Source of the DNA: Paracentrotus lividus
Lineage: Eukaryota; Echinodermata; Echinoidea; Camarodonta; Echinidae
Assembly: GCA_940671915.1 (NCBI GenBank)
Contig: CALNVZ010003432.1
Span: 2,956,000-3,019,999, forward strand
Reading direction: 5' to 3'
DNA length: 64,000 bases
The translations under genes were made by a program, and so were the position numbers. This document shows, in pieces, positions 1-10,335 of this stretch (positions are counted from its first letter, which is position 1; each line of letters begins with the position of its first letter). The notes beneath the pieces are model-generated. The model was not told the origin of the DNA. It did not search any database and saw only the letters and a program-made list of their open reading frames with translations.

Positions 1-1241
1 TTGTCTGATATTATTTTCAATCAATTAATGAAATATTGATCACAAAGCTCCTAAAATTGCCGTCTTTGTCCGGACAAACAACCCGTCCGGCATTGCATTA
101 CTTGCGCTTGCCCTCCTCGCGGCCAGCGGTCGGGCAGCACCGGGAAGGCCAAGCCAGGTCGAGGAGCACAATCCGGTTTTACCGAAACCAAAACAAAATG
201 ATCGAGAACAAAATATACACGGTTTCATACATTTAAAATGGTAACTGTCAACATTTAAAGATAACGGGCTATACTATAGTTTTCAAGGGATAAAATGTAA
301 AATAGAATAACATAAAATAAGAAAATAATTCATTGATGTTTACCTGGAAAAGTGACTCTCGGTCCCGTTCAGTCTTATCATAAAATTTGAATAATCGCAC
401 AATAATTTTTTTTCTGAGGCATGTATTCTGAAACTTCGGATTAAATTTGTACACAATTGCAATGCTGTGTATAGTATCTTTAAAAAGTCAGAAAACAAAG
501 GAAAATGTTTAACGCTTACCTTGCATCTGTGTAGGCATTGGAGACTACTGGTCCACGGGTCATAACTAATATCAAAAATGAAAAGGAGATAAAAGAAAAT
601 ATGAAAATATAAAATATTCAAAATACGATAGGTGACATAAAGAGCAATGACAAATAAAATCTATGCGGAGAAATATGGGAAGAATTACATAATACACATA
701 ATTAACAGTAGCAAAAATATTCAGACTTTCGATTTGCTGCTTCAGTTGTGCAAGGCAGGCAAAGATCCAAGATTTCGTAAGGGGAGCTCTCCCGAATATT
801 TCAAAATTCTATATACACATTTTTCTTCTTCTTCTTCTTTTTGATTTTTTGATTTTTTATTTTTTCAATCTTTTTTTTTTTTCTTCTTCTTCTTCATTTT
901 TTCCCTCCCTTTTCTTTTCTTCATTTTTTTTTTTTTTTTTTTTTTTTTGAAGTTCAGGAGCCCCACCCGGTCTATGCCAGACCAAGGAGTACCTCCTTGG
1001 CCTCGGGTACAATGCAGGTAACAGTATAGTATTTTTAGTTATAGTTATAGCAGGCGCGGATCCAGGATTTTCCAGAGGGGGGGGGCCCAACTTTATTTGA
1101 AAAAAAAAAATCTTGCGAGCGGAGCGAGCAAACGAGCGCGAAGCGCGAGTTTAAAACATTCCACAATATATAGGCCTATACTGACCTAAAACAAGGAATT
1201 TTAACAATTTCATTTTTACTCCTATGAAAACAAAATAATAG
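1..1241. other. Gene-free left edge with polypyrimidine tract
   Basis: I see no coding exon here. Positions 826-948 are an almost pure pyrimidine tract (CTT runs, then a T run). Positions 1055-1090 carry a GCGCGGATCCAGG word followed by a G run, a motif that recurs near 6870, 10200, 38590, 38860 and (as GCGGATGCGGG) 58750. Positions 1110-1152 carry one CGAGCGCGAAGCGCGAG unit, the motif that is tandemly repeated further right. The rest looks unique and AT-rich. Confidence 0.6.
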
Positions 1242-1243
1242 TA

Positions 1244-2215
1244 CACTGTTCGTCATAAAGGTGGAATATTTTTTTCTGGCTCAAGCGACATTATGTTGCT
1301 CCGTTATCAATTTCTTGAATGTGTTTGTCACCGCTTTCACTTTCTGGGATCCTGGGTATATCTTGGACGTTCCCTCAACCCTTCCCGAGGACTTTTCATC
1401 AAGAAAGTTTGTCACCCCCAGAAGATGGCAATTTTTGTCATTTTTCTTATTTTTGGGGCCCTTTTTTTGTTCACGCGACCCACCAAAGCCCCCTCAGTCC
1501 TACCCCAAGGAAATACGTCTGAGATGGGGATTTGTTATTGTTCTTTCAATTAAATCTAGATTTATGGTTACAGGCTCGAGTCTTTTGTCTAGGGGAGGGG
1601 TCAAAATATATTTTGATTTGGGTTCAACATTCATTTATTCATTTTCACACCATGGAAATTTCTATCTTCCTTAATTGTATTGTAAAATCTCATTCAAACA
1701 TGAATCAAAATAAATATCAATAATGATTATTTACATCCTTGTCATCAAGGCTAAACAAAACTTAAGGGGAAAATGATGATATTTAAGGGTTAAAGGTGGT
1801 TTTTCATTTCTTTGTTTTCAGCATAAAGATGAATAAAATATTGCGAATTTTCACCAATCTCGTTTTTACTTCAACCCCTCCATAGACAGAGACCTTAGCC
1901 TGTCCAGAAATATAGATTTAACTTAAAAACAATATCAAAACAGTACACCTCAGTCGCGTTCCTGGGTAGATTAGGGGGCTTGATCGGGCCGGGAAAACAA
2001 AAAGGGCCCCAAAATGAAGAAAAAATGACAAAAATGGGATCACGGGGTTGACAAAACTTTTGGAAAAAAAGCCACGTGAAGGGTTGGAGAATGTCCAAGA
2101 TAAAGCCAGGGTCCAAAAAGTAAAAGCAGGACAAACATATTAAAGAATTAAAGTCAGAGCAAAATCATGTCGCATATAGCGGCAAAACAATATTCCACCT
2201 TTATGACGGACAGTG
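1244..2215. mobile_element. Palindromic TA-target element, copy 1 (972 bp, arms A then B)
   Basis: Both ends carry the inverted terminal word CACTGTYCGTCATAAAGG, and TA dinucleotides flank each end (1242-1243 and 2216-2217). Almost the whole element is a diverged inverted repeat. The left arm (A, about 1244-1720) and the reverse complement of the right arm (B, about 1740-2215) align throughout. A second copy in the opposite orientation lies at 55382-56376, and there the same two arm types can be told apart. A TA target and CACTG ends suggest a Tc1/mariner-type non-autonomous element. Three of the four arms in the two copies share an open frame of about 75-85 codons rich in Phe and Pro, with no known domain; I do not call it a gene. 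Confidence 0.85.
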
Positions 2216-2620
2216 TATATACATGTACTAACCCCCCCCCCCCCCCAAAAAAAAAAAAAAAAAGAATCGGAATATTTTAAAAAAAACTTTAATGGTTTGA
2301 ATATGTATTTTAAAAATTGCTACCATGAATACGATTATTACCCCATTATAATTACATCACAGGCTGCGAGCGCAAACTATGCATTTAATTACCTGGAAGA
2401 CGGCATGTTATGCCGAAGTTGTTATGCAAGAGGCGGTGGAACGAAGTGAAATGGGGTCGAATGGAAAAGGGGAATTTTCCTGAAGGCAATTGACACCAGA
2501 GGCATAAAGGGAAATGTATTAGATGAATAGGGGGTGCGTCCTAAATAATTGCATTAATTGATGCTTTTAAAAATTTTTAGCCATTATTCGTGAGATAATT
2601 ATGCATTATAGACCCTAATT
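2216..2620. other. Short gene-free spacer
   Basis: It contains a C run next to an A run at 2230-2263 and otherwise unique AT-rich sequence. I see no exon, hairpin or clear repeat. Confidence 0.4.
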
Positions 2621-2621
2621 T

Positions 2622-2975
2622 AGTATCCGCGAGCGCGAAGCGTAGATGAAAACTTTGAGGTAAAAATTAGAATTAATTGTCATTATATAAAAAAATTGAG
2701 TCAAAATTGAGTTATTTGTGCATTTATACGGTTAAGTATCGGCGAGCGCGAAGCGGCAAGCTTGAAAAGATTAGTATCAGCGAGCGCGAAGCCCAATCCG
2801 AAAATTTTGGTTTTAAAAGATATATGGAATAAATAAAGGGGCATTTCTAGCATAAAAATTGTAGATAATGTGTATCATATACCCATTTGTATCCGCGAGC
2901 GCAAAGCGCAACTAAAAATTTGAGTTAATGTTGCATTATATACCCTACTGAATTGTATTCGCGAGCGCGAAGCGC
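2622..2975 (+). repeat. CGAGCGCGAAGCG tandem repeat, block 1
   Basis: Five imperfect units each start with TAGTATCCGCGAGCGCGAAG or a close variant (near 2625, 2733, 2770, 2890, 2957). They are separated by AT-rich spacers ending in words such as GCATTATATACCCTAC. Two spacer types alternate, so the higher-order unit is roughly 200-250 bp. The same units recur in the same orientation at 7742-8098 and 9390-9740. Confidence 0.8.
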
Positions 2976-3049
2976 GAGTCAAAATTTGATCTAAAAATTT
3001 AGTTAATAGTGTGCATTATGGCTTCAGTTCAGTTTTTATTATTTGGGGT

Positions 3050-3494
3050 CTTCCCACGATCCTCGGTCCCACGAGTCTACGTCCCACGAACCTCGGTCCC
3101 ACGAGTCCTACGTCCCACGAGGCCGAATATTTCCCACGAGTCCTACGTCCCACGAGACCTACGTCCCACGAGTCCTACGTCCCACGGAGCCGAGTATTTT
3201 TCCCAAGATCCTACGTCCCACGAGTCTACGTCCCACGAGTCCTACGTCCCACGAGACCTACGTCCCACGAGTCCTACGTCCCAGAGCCGAGATTTTTCCC
3301 ACGAGTCCTACGTCCCACGAGACCTACGTCCCACGAGTCCTACGTCCCACGAGCCCTACGTCCCACGAGTCCTACGTCCCACGAGGCCGAGTATTTCCCA
3401 CGATCCTACGCCCACGAGTCCTACGTCCCACAAGACCTACGTCCCACGAGTCCTACGTCCCACGAGTCCTCGGTCCCACGAGGCCGATTTCTCA
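3050..3494 (+). repeat. 16-bp CCCACGAG minisatellite, array 1
   Basis: About 27 imperfect copies of a 16-bp unit, CCCACGAGTCCTACGT (A) or CCCACGAGACCTACGT (B), are interrupted at regular spacing by a longer unit containing GGCCGAGTATTTTT (C). The common order A-B-A-C makes a higher-order repeat of about 68 bp. All three + frames stay open because the unit lacks stop codons, which gives artefactual proteins rich in SHESYVPR. An inverted array lies at 7205-7582 and a short relic at 9768-9835. Confidence 0.9.
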
Positions 3495-3737
3495 TATCGC
3501 ATATTTTAGTCATTATGATGTTTGGCTGCGTCAAAAATTGGACTAAATTCGATGATGAAATGTCTCAAATTTATACTAGACATGATCTGTAAGTTTTGAT
3601 TAGTACAACGGGCATTGGTTGCTGCAGGTTTTGTAAATCGGGAATATTATTTATACTTGAGTAGCATCATGCTATTCTGAGGGGTCCACGGGGCACTGGC
3701 CCCATAAGGTAAAGGCCGCCACAAAGGATAAAGGAAA

Positions 3738-3830
3738 TAGAGAAGAGAGAGAGAGAGAGAGAAGAGGAAGAAGGAAAGGGAGAAAGGGGGGGGAAAGAAA
3801 GAAGAGCCGGAGAGAGAGAGAGAGAGGAAA
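3738..3830. repeat. Purine (GA)n tract
   Basis: A GA-rich simple repeat with runs of GAGAGA at both ends and a G-rich centre. Confidence 0.85.
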
Positions 3831-3859
3831 TAATGATTTAAAAAATAAATAAAAAATTA

Positions 3860-4110
3860 TACGTGGCGCAAAATTGACGTATTTAGGGGTTCAAATTAAA
3901 CGCTTGTTAGGGGGCGCCAATTAATCCAAAATCCTGGGCATCAAAATTAACCTTAATAAGATACCAGAAACTGAAGGGGGTGCCAAATTGATTTTAATTT
4001 GGTACCACATCGATGTATTGTAGGGGCGCTAAATCGATCTCAACATAGGGCGCTTAAACTGATCTAAAATCTAGGGCAACAAATTGATCTTAACTTAGGG
4101 GGGGTATTGG
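3860..4110 (+). repeat. Degenerate GGCGCCAAATTGATCT tandem repeat
   Basis: Roughly six units of about 35-45 bp each contain a GGGCGCC-like word followed by AAATTGATCTTAA-like sequence. Related stretches occur at 47463-47545 and, in reverse complement, 51690-51765, so this is a dispersed tandem-prone repeat and not a single local array. Confidence 0.55.
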
Positions 4111-6033
4111 TTGACAGACGTGTATCAATGAATATGATTATTTACGTCTGGGACCGACCTTTAACGTCACTATCCGAGACCGTGACTGGGTTTCGAAAGC
4201 AGGTCCACTCCATGTCAATTTGTAGGCTGATCATAGAGACATGAGGGGTACTTGACGGGGCGGCGGTAATTAATTTGATTTTTAATGGCAGGGAGGCGGG
4301 GGGGGGGTTAAGAGAAACCCATGAGCAGTTGTTTCTGAGTAGGGTGGAATATATGTTTATTATGAACAAAAAATTGGCGGTTTTAAAAACTAAACAAGTG
4401 AGTGAGTTTTCTGATTTTTATGGATAAGTTTTCAAACACCCTCCCCGACGGCCCCAAGATTATAACAAAATTGGAGTGTTAAGGTTCACATACGCAAGGC
4501 GTCACTGCAATGTGCAGTTTAAAACAATATGATGAATTTACATACATAGATACGGAGGGCTTGAAGGTGCCCCGCCCCCTGCTAAAAATAGGAAGCCCCC
4601 CCCCCCCCCGACGACAAAAAAAAAAATAAATAAATAAAATGGTTGGGTAGGCCTTTTCCACTTCCCGCATGAAATGTTTTATTGAAATTTTCTTCTTGAA
4701 CTTATTAGGTGTTGTTTTTGTGGTGTCAACAGTCATGATCCAGGGAAAGGGGCCGCCCCTGAATAAAATATAAAAAAAAAAACAATGAAAAAGTGCCTAG
4801 AATGGGTATACCACCGCCACCCCACATGTAACCACATGTAACCAAAATGTTTTAGTAGGGACACGCATTTATGAAAAGGAATACATTAAAAAGTGCCATT
4901 ACATTATTTGTGCTTCACTTTTATTTTGTTAACAACTGTGTGTTCATACCTTTGTTTCAAGGGCAATGCCATATCTTATTGGCAACGAGTCTAACTAGTT
5001 CGCGATTGAGTCTCGAACGTGAGATGTCTCCTGAGTCTCCGGAGAGAGTGCGGGGATATTGATTTAAAAGTCTTTCCATTGCTACTGCGCAAGCAACCTG
5101 ACATCGCCGATACTCTTTTGTCTGCTACTATCACAAAATCGGTCAGACTAGTTGCGACCCCAGTCTCTGTAGCTTGCAGATGTCACCGGACATCTTCTGG
5201 GTCTCCAGGAATCCCCCCCAAAAATCAAACATCTCTGGCATTTTTTCAAAGTATTTAATTGATTTTTGGGCAGATTTTTGGGGTGTGCAGAATTTACTTA
5301 GCAAATATACAAAGCGAGCGCAAGGCCGAGCAAGAATTTTGAGGTAAATAAACCGAATCTTGCATAATAAAAAATAAAAATACTGCATTGATTACCAATG
5401 AATAAAACAACATGCCGTACCAGTAGCCTAGGGTATTTGCCAAATTTTATTTATTTAATCCTATAAGGCCTATTTAATTCTAAGCGAGCAAGACGCGCAA
5501 GCTAAAAAACAAAACAAAAAACAACAAAAACCAAAACAAAAAAAAAACAAAAACAAAACAAAAAAAACAACCAATTGGGGCCTGAGCCCGATTTCTCTCC
5601 ACAAATCTAAATACCATGCGAGCAGAAATTTTTAGGCTAAAGAACAGAATCTTGCCAATATAAGAATCATGAAAATGCTCAATTATTAACGAAGGTTAAC
5701 TAAACAAACGGGGACCGAAGGAATGGTGGGGAGGGAGGGTTAATTCTGCAGATATAGTCAGGCGCAGATCAAAAAATCAATTGAACTCATTTCGGTGCCC
5801 AATGTCTGGGGAAAAGCGGCTCTATTATGTTATCGCTGGGTTTACGCCCTGTAAGTTCATTGTGTGACTCTGGTCTGCGTCCGCTACTTTATAGCGAGAA
5901 CTGCATACACCTCTAGTAGATAAAAGTAATTTAAGCTAATTTATTTTATGTCAAAGATTGTGTACTCTGCAATTTTTTGCAATTATAAGATATAATACAA
6001 TTAAAAAGGTTAAACATACATTAAAATATAATA
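4111..6033. other. Gene-free, decayed repeats
   Basis: No exon was recognised. Around 4990-5160 the text is rich in GTCTC and ACTCTTTTGTC words related to the MITE at 6683-7080. Positions 5310-5345 and 5480-5505 carry single degenerate GCGAGC units. Positions 5500-5570 are an A-rich tract with interspersed C. The remainder shows nothing I can name. Confidence 0.45.
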
Positions 6034-6226
6034 AAAAGCAAATAATGGAGACTATGCATTTACGCCAAGTTTTTTATTCATTTCTTCTCCATTTTTAAGG
6101 CCTCCGTCTTCGGCAGGAGTATAATTTACAAAAATATATTCCTGATGAAGACGCAGGTCCGTCGAAAATTTGACATGAAATGAATAAGAAACTTGGTGTA
6201 AATGCATTATCCGACTATTTGCTTTT
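6034..6226. mobile_element. Hairpin MITE with hammerhead-like core
   Basis: A 193-bp inverted repeat. The left arm begins AAAAGCAAATA and contains ATGCATTTACGCCAAG; the right arm is the reverse complement with a few mismatches, ending at about 6226. In the loop-proximal part lies CTGATGA (6142-6148), a 4-bp stem GACG/CGTC (6150-6153 with 6160-6163) and GAAA (6164-6167). That is the arrangement of a hammerhead ribozyme core, with one extra A before the stem. No proper NUH cleavage triplet was found, so if this is a ribozyme it may be a degenerate one. Confidence 0.6.
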
Positions 6227-6682
6227 GTTTTGACTGCCAAAATGTAAACTCAGTTGCTTAAAGATATAATAGATAATATAAATATATAATCTGGATTAAT
6301 AATTGAAAATAATAATGATAAATGAATAAAAAAAAAACAATAATAAGCGCGAGCGAAAATTGTTAGAGTTCCGTGGACATGATGGAAGAAACACGAGTGT
6401 GGAAAGCCCATCAGCTTTTAAAAAAATACATATCACCCGCGTAAATTCGGAAGGGGGTGATTGTACATGCCATCCCCCATCTTTTTAATTGAGGATGCCA
6501 CCCCCCCCCCCCCCCCCCCGGTGTCTACGCCCCCGTTCGGGATTCATGAATTATTATCTCTCAAATTCGAGATTAGATTTAAATGTAATCATTTATAAAT
6601 ATGTAATTGGATTTCTCAAGGATGTAAATCTTAATTTCATTGTAAAACCAAAGAACTACATTCATTAAAAATATATCCGCAA

Positions 6683-7080
6683 CTAATGGTGGGAAGCTAA
6701 TTTCGCGGAGATGGATTTGAGACGAATTGGGAACTACTTTAGACTTGTTAGACGAGTTGTGAGACGGTTTTGAAACTTGTCGCGGAACGTCTCCGATACT
6801 CTTTTCCGTCGCGAGAAGCCTCCTATAAATTTTTTTTTATTATTGTCGGCGGCGACGTCTCTGCGACGCAGCGGATCCGGGGGAGGTGGGGGGAGGGGAC
6901 CGCCCCTATAATTTGAAAACCACTCATTACCGTACATTTTAAAACCGAAAATTTTGGAGCCCCCCCCCCTCCAGTAATCCTGGACCCGTCACTACTGAGA
7001 AGGATTTAGGGACGTCTTTAGACATAGTCCCAAATCAGTCTCAAACCCGCCTCCGCCAAATGAGATGCCACCATTATTCG
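6683..7080. mobile_element. MITE with ~60-bp inverted ends, carrying an inner GGATCC repeat
   Basis: The left end (TAATGGTGGGAAGCTAATTT, then GAGATGGATTTGAGAC) matches the reverse complement of the right end (AATGGTGGCATCTCATTT, then GGCGGGTTTGAGAC). The interior holds a GC-rich insertion between about 6870 and 7000, whose ends read GGATCCGGGGG and CCTGGACCCGTCAC. A related single arm occurs near 17090-17165. Confidence 0.6.
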
Positions 7081-7204
7081 CCATGCTAGTGCCTATGGTA
7101 TAACCACAACTAAATTAATTCATGTAGTATAATTCAGCTTACAAAATGTTTCATTGATGTTGAAAAACATTCTGATAAAAGAAAAATACGATATGAGAAA
7201 AATC

Positions 7205-7582
7205 GGCCTCGTGGGACGTAGGACTCGTGGGAAAATACTCGCCTCTGGACGTAGGACTCGTGGACGTAGGTCTCGTGGACGTAGGACTCGTGGGACGTAG
7301 GTCTCGTGGGACGTAGGACTCGTGGGAAAATACTCAGCCTCGTGGGACGTAGGACTCGTGGGAAGTAGGTCTCGTGGGACGTAGGACTCGTGGGACTAGT
7401 CTCGTGGGACGTAGACTCGTGGACGTAGGACTCGTGGGAAAAATACTCGGCCTCTGGACGTAGGACTCGTGACGTAGGTCTCGTGGGACGAGACTCGTGG
7501 GAAAATATCGCCTCGTGGGACGTAGGACTCGTTGACCGAGGTCTCGTGGGACGTAGGACTCGTGGACCAGACTCGTGGACCT
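7205..7582 (-). repeat. 16-bp CCCACGAG minisatellite, array 2 (inverted)
   Basis: The same 16-bp units as array 1, but in reverse complement (CGTAGGACTCGTGGGA and CGTAGGTCTCGTGGGA) with the same interruption by the GGCCGAGTATTTT unit. The right end of array 1 (CCGATTTCTCATATCG) and the left end of array 2 (CGATATGAGAAAAATCGG) are also reverse complements, so the homology extends into the flank. Several units are short by one to four bases. Confidence 0.9.
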
Positions 7583-7741
7583 CCCCTTTTATTACATATT
7601 CCATCAAACAATAATGAAAACAACAATTATAAATGTCATTTCAATACTATGATAAATCATAAAACGAATGACATCAGTAGAAAGAATATGAAGGAGCCTA
7701 AGTTAAAGCTAAGCTGTTACACTATAGGCTCCTTTGAAAAG

Positions 7742-8098
7742 CTTAGTATCCGCGAGCGCAAAGCGCGAGCCGAAAATTTGGGTTTTATAAGATATATAAA
7801 AAAATAAAGGGGCATATCTAGCATAAAAGAATTGAGATAATTGTGTATCATAGACCCTATTTGTATCCGCGAGCGCGAAGCGCGAGCTGAAAATTTTGAG
7901 TTAATTGTGCATTATATACCCTACTGAATTGATACCTGCGAACAGAAAATTTTTAGCTAAAAATTGAATTATTTGTGCATTATGGTTAAGTATCCGCGAG
8001 CGCGAAGCGCGAGTCGAAAATTTTGGGTTTAAAAGATATATAGAATAAATAAAGGCGCACTTCTCGTATAAAAGAATTGTAGATAATTTTGTATTATA
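7742..8098 (+). repeat. CGAGCGCGAAGCG tandem repeat, block 2
   Basis: Units start near 7745, 7862, 7930 (degenerate) and 7990. The spacer text (AAAGATATATAGAATAAATA, then a GATAATTTTGTATTATA end) matches block 1. The block is interrupted at the TA of TATTATAGACCC by element A (8099-9389) and resumes at 9390. Confidence 0.8.
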
Positions 8099-9389
8099 CA
8101 CACAAAAAATGAGAACTTGCATATATGAGTGATCACACTCAAATATCCAAGTATTTTGACAATATAGTGACACACATCCATGAGTGCTTTCACTCAATAA
8201 AGCTACTTTGAAAACGCACCTAATCGAGTATTTAAATTTGACAATATAGTGGACACACCCAAATGATTTTATAATTAACTCATTTTATTGAGTAAGTAAC
8301 ATAACTATGTTTTGAGTACATTGCACAAACTAATCTAGTGAGTAACGCTTTACATACTCAGAGAGTTAGTAAGTAAAGGTTTAATCATCAATCAATCTCG
8401 TGTGATGAGTTTGTGCAACCTTTACTTACTGACTCACTGAGTATGTAAAGCGTTACTCACTAGGTGAGTCCTATTCCTTTTTGTTTGTTGTTTGCCTGTT
8501 TTTATAATGATATTTGGAATGTTCCGAATATACACATCAAAACCAATACACTGCATTCTCACTTCATGCATCAATTCACACAACAACAATAATACATTGC
8601 ATTGATCAATGCATCAAATTACTCAACTGTGTACATGACTGACAAAGTAATGGGAAATCCATGCATGTAATCTAGTTGTTAGTGTTATCAGACGATGTAT
8701 ATCATCGGAACATTCCAAATATCATTATAAAAACAGGCAAACAAACAAACAAAAAGGAATAGGACTCACCCAAAGACAAATTTAAGAGCATGCAGCTCTC
8801 CGCTCCCCGTACCGCTCACATAAACAGAGTGTAACGCTATGGTTCCCTAACATGTACGTACGTATACGCGTATAATAGAACATACCTCGTGTGCAGCTCG
8901 ATGTCTACTCTGTGATCCGAGTAGGCGTACCGGGCGCAACATGTAAAAGTACCGCCATAGCCAGTAAAATTACTCTCAAAGACTTTCACGAGACTTGAGA
9001 CGTACGAAGACGTGTCGTAGTTTACTCATCTAGTGAATTACAGGCTATATAGAATTTCTCAGCAATTCCACTTACTCGATTGTTAGTGTTTTTCACCCGA
9101 TCATCCACCAAGCCGTACCAATTGAGAGAAACTCACTTGCACATTTGTTTTACGTAATTAACATGTAAAGTTACTAGGATACACAAAAAAAAAATTATTG
9201 AGTATATATACTCAATATTTTTTTTTTCTTGAGTATCCTTTAGTAACTTTACATGTTCTGGAAGAGCGGTGTGTACTTTTAACAGAAACACAGATTCTGA
9301 AGTAAAAATACCTGATTTACGAATAAAAGCACTCGCCTCCAAGTATGCAAACGGGTTTTACTCATGGAAACTAGTTCTTATTTTGTGTG
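8099..9389. mobile_element. Multi-hairpin TA element, copy A (1291 bp)
   Basis: The ends are inverted (left CACACAAAAAATGAGAAC; right reads GTTCTTATTTTGTGTG), flanked by TA at 8097-8098 and 9390-9391. Three internal hairpins are visible: 8338-8380 with 8420-8463 (GTGAGTAACGCTTTACATAC), 8464-8528 with 8704-8770 (CATTCCAAATATCATTATAA) and 9160-9200 with 9225-9257 (AACATGTAAAGTTACTA). The target site can be read because it lies inside a tandem repeat: neighbouring units show the uninterrupted TATTATAGACCC-type junction. No coding region was found. Copy B lies at 10336-11941. Confidence 0.85.
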
Positions 9390-9740
9390 TAGACCCTATT
9401 TTAGTATCCGCGAGCGCGAAAGCGCGAGCTAGCTAGCTGCAAATTTTGAGGTAAAATTTTGGGTTATTGTGCATAATTATACCCTTTTGAATTGGTATCT
9501 GCGAGCCTGAAGCGCGAGCCGAAAATTTGGGGTTTAAAAGTTATATGGAATAAATAAAAGTGCATTTTCTAGTACTAGAAAATGGTAGATAATTGTGTAT
9601 TAAAGACCTATTTAGTATCCGCGAGCGCGAAGCGCGAGCCTGAAAATCTTTTTAGGTAAAAGTTGGAGTTACTTGTGCATTATGATTTAGTATCAGCGTG
9701 CGCGAAGCGCGAGCCCAAATTTGTGTTTCAAAAAATATAT
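9390..9740 (+). repeat. CGAGCGCGAAGCG tandem repeat, block 2 continued
   Basis: Units near 9401, 9497, 9617 and 9690 continue the array that element A interrupts, with the same spacers and orientation. Confidence 0.8.
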
Positions 9741-9767
9741 TAATTAAATAATGGGCACTTTCTAGTA

Positions 9768-9835
9768 GTTCCCACGAGGCTGACTATTTTTCCCAGGAGG
9801 CCGAGGGCCCACGAGCCAGGGTCCACGAGCCTCTT
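9768..9835 (+). repeat. CCCACGAG minisatellite relic
   Basis: Four degenerate units (CCCACGAGGCTGACTATTTT, CCCAGGAGGCCGAGG, CCCACGAGCC, TCCACGAGCC) lie directly downstream of the CGAG block, the same order as in block 1. A further CGGCCTCGTG word lies at 9962. Confidence 0.65.
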
Positions 9836-10073
9836 TTCTTTGTAAATTTTGAAACTTAGTTTTAGATATTTTCCTTATTTTTACTTTTCGTCACTAATGT
9901 ATTCTTAATCTTTAAAAAAAAAAGGGTTTGAGCAATAGTTGCAAATACAATATGAAAAAATCGGCCTCGTGATGCCCTCCCTACATAAAGCCTTAGTTAT
10001 GGTTTTAAACCCAATAAGCCTATTTCGCGCTTCTTATTGAATAAAGTAAGGCGAAAATTGTACAAATTGGGCC

Positions 10074-10216
10074 TTATTCCTTCTCTTCTTTCTTTTTCTT
10101 CTTTCTTCCCTTTTCTTCTTTCTCCCTTTTTCTCCTCCTTTTTTTTTTTTTTTTTTTTTTTGGGGGGGGGCGGGCCGGGCCCGTCGCCCCCCCCCCCCTG
10201 GATCCTCGCCTGATAA
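10074..10216 (-). repeat. GGATCCAGGGGG repeat with purine tail
   Basis: On the - strand the sequence reads GCGAGGATCCAGG, a G run, a GC-rich segment, an A run and then a long purine-only tract. It belongs to the dispersed GGATCC/G-run family also seen near 1055, 38590 and 58750. The overlapping K- and E-rich reading frames here are low-complexity artefacts. Confidence 0.55.
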
Positions 10217-10335
10217 TATCGGATGATGTACATACCATTTCATGAAGACTGGTCATTTACACATGTTACATGAAATAAAAAAGTAATTTGTCAGGTTAAC
10301 TATAATGTTTACAGAGTTTGACATTAATCTATATA

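Noticed and set aside
857-1090. K- and E-rich reading frames over poly-purine tracts (also at 9997-10256)
   Set aside because: Low-complexity translations of polypyrimidine/polypurine DNA.
3009-3592. Three overlapping + frames of 166-193 codons rich in SHESYVPR, and similar - frames at 7134-7626
   Set aside because: They are translations of a stop-free 16-bp minisatellite. All frames are open at once, and the array unit varies in length without regard to frame.
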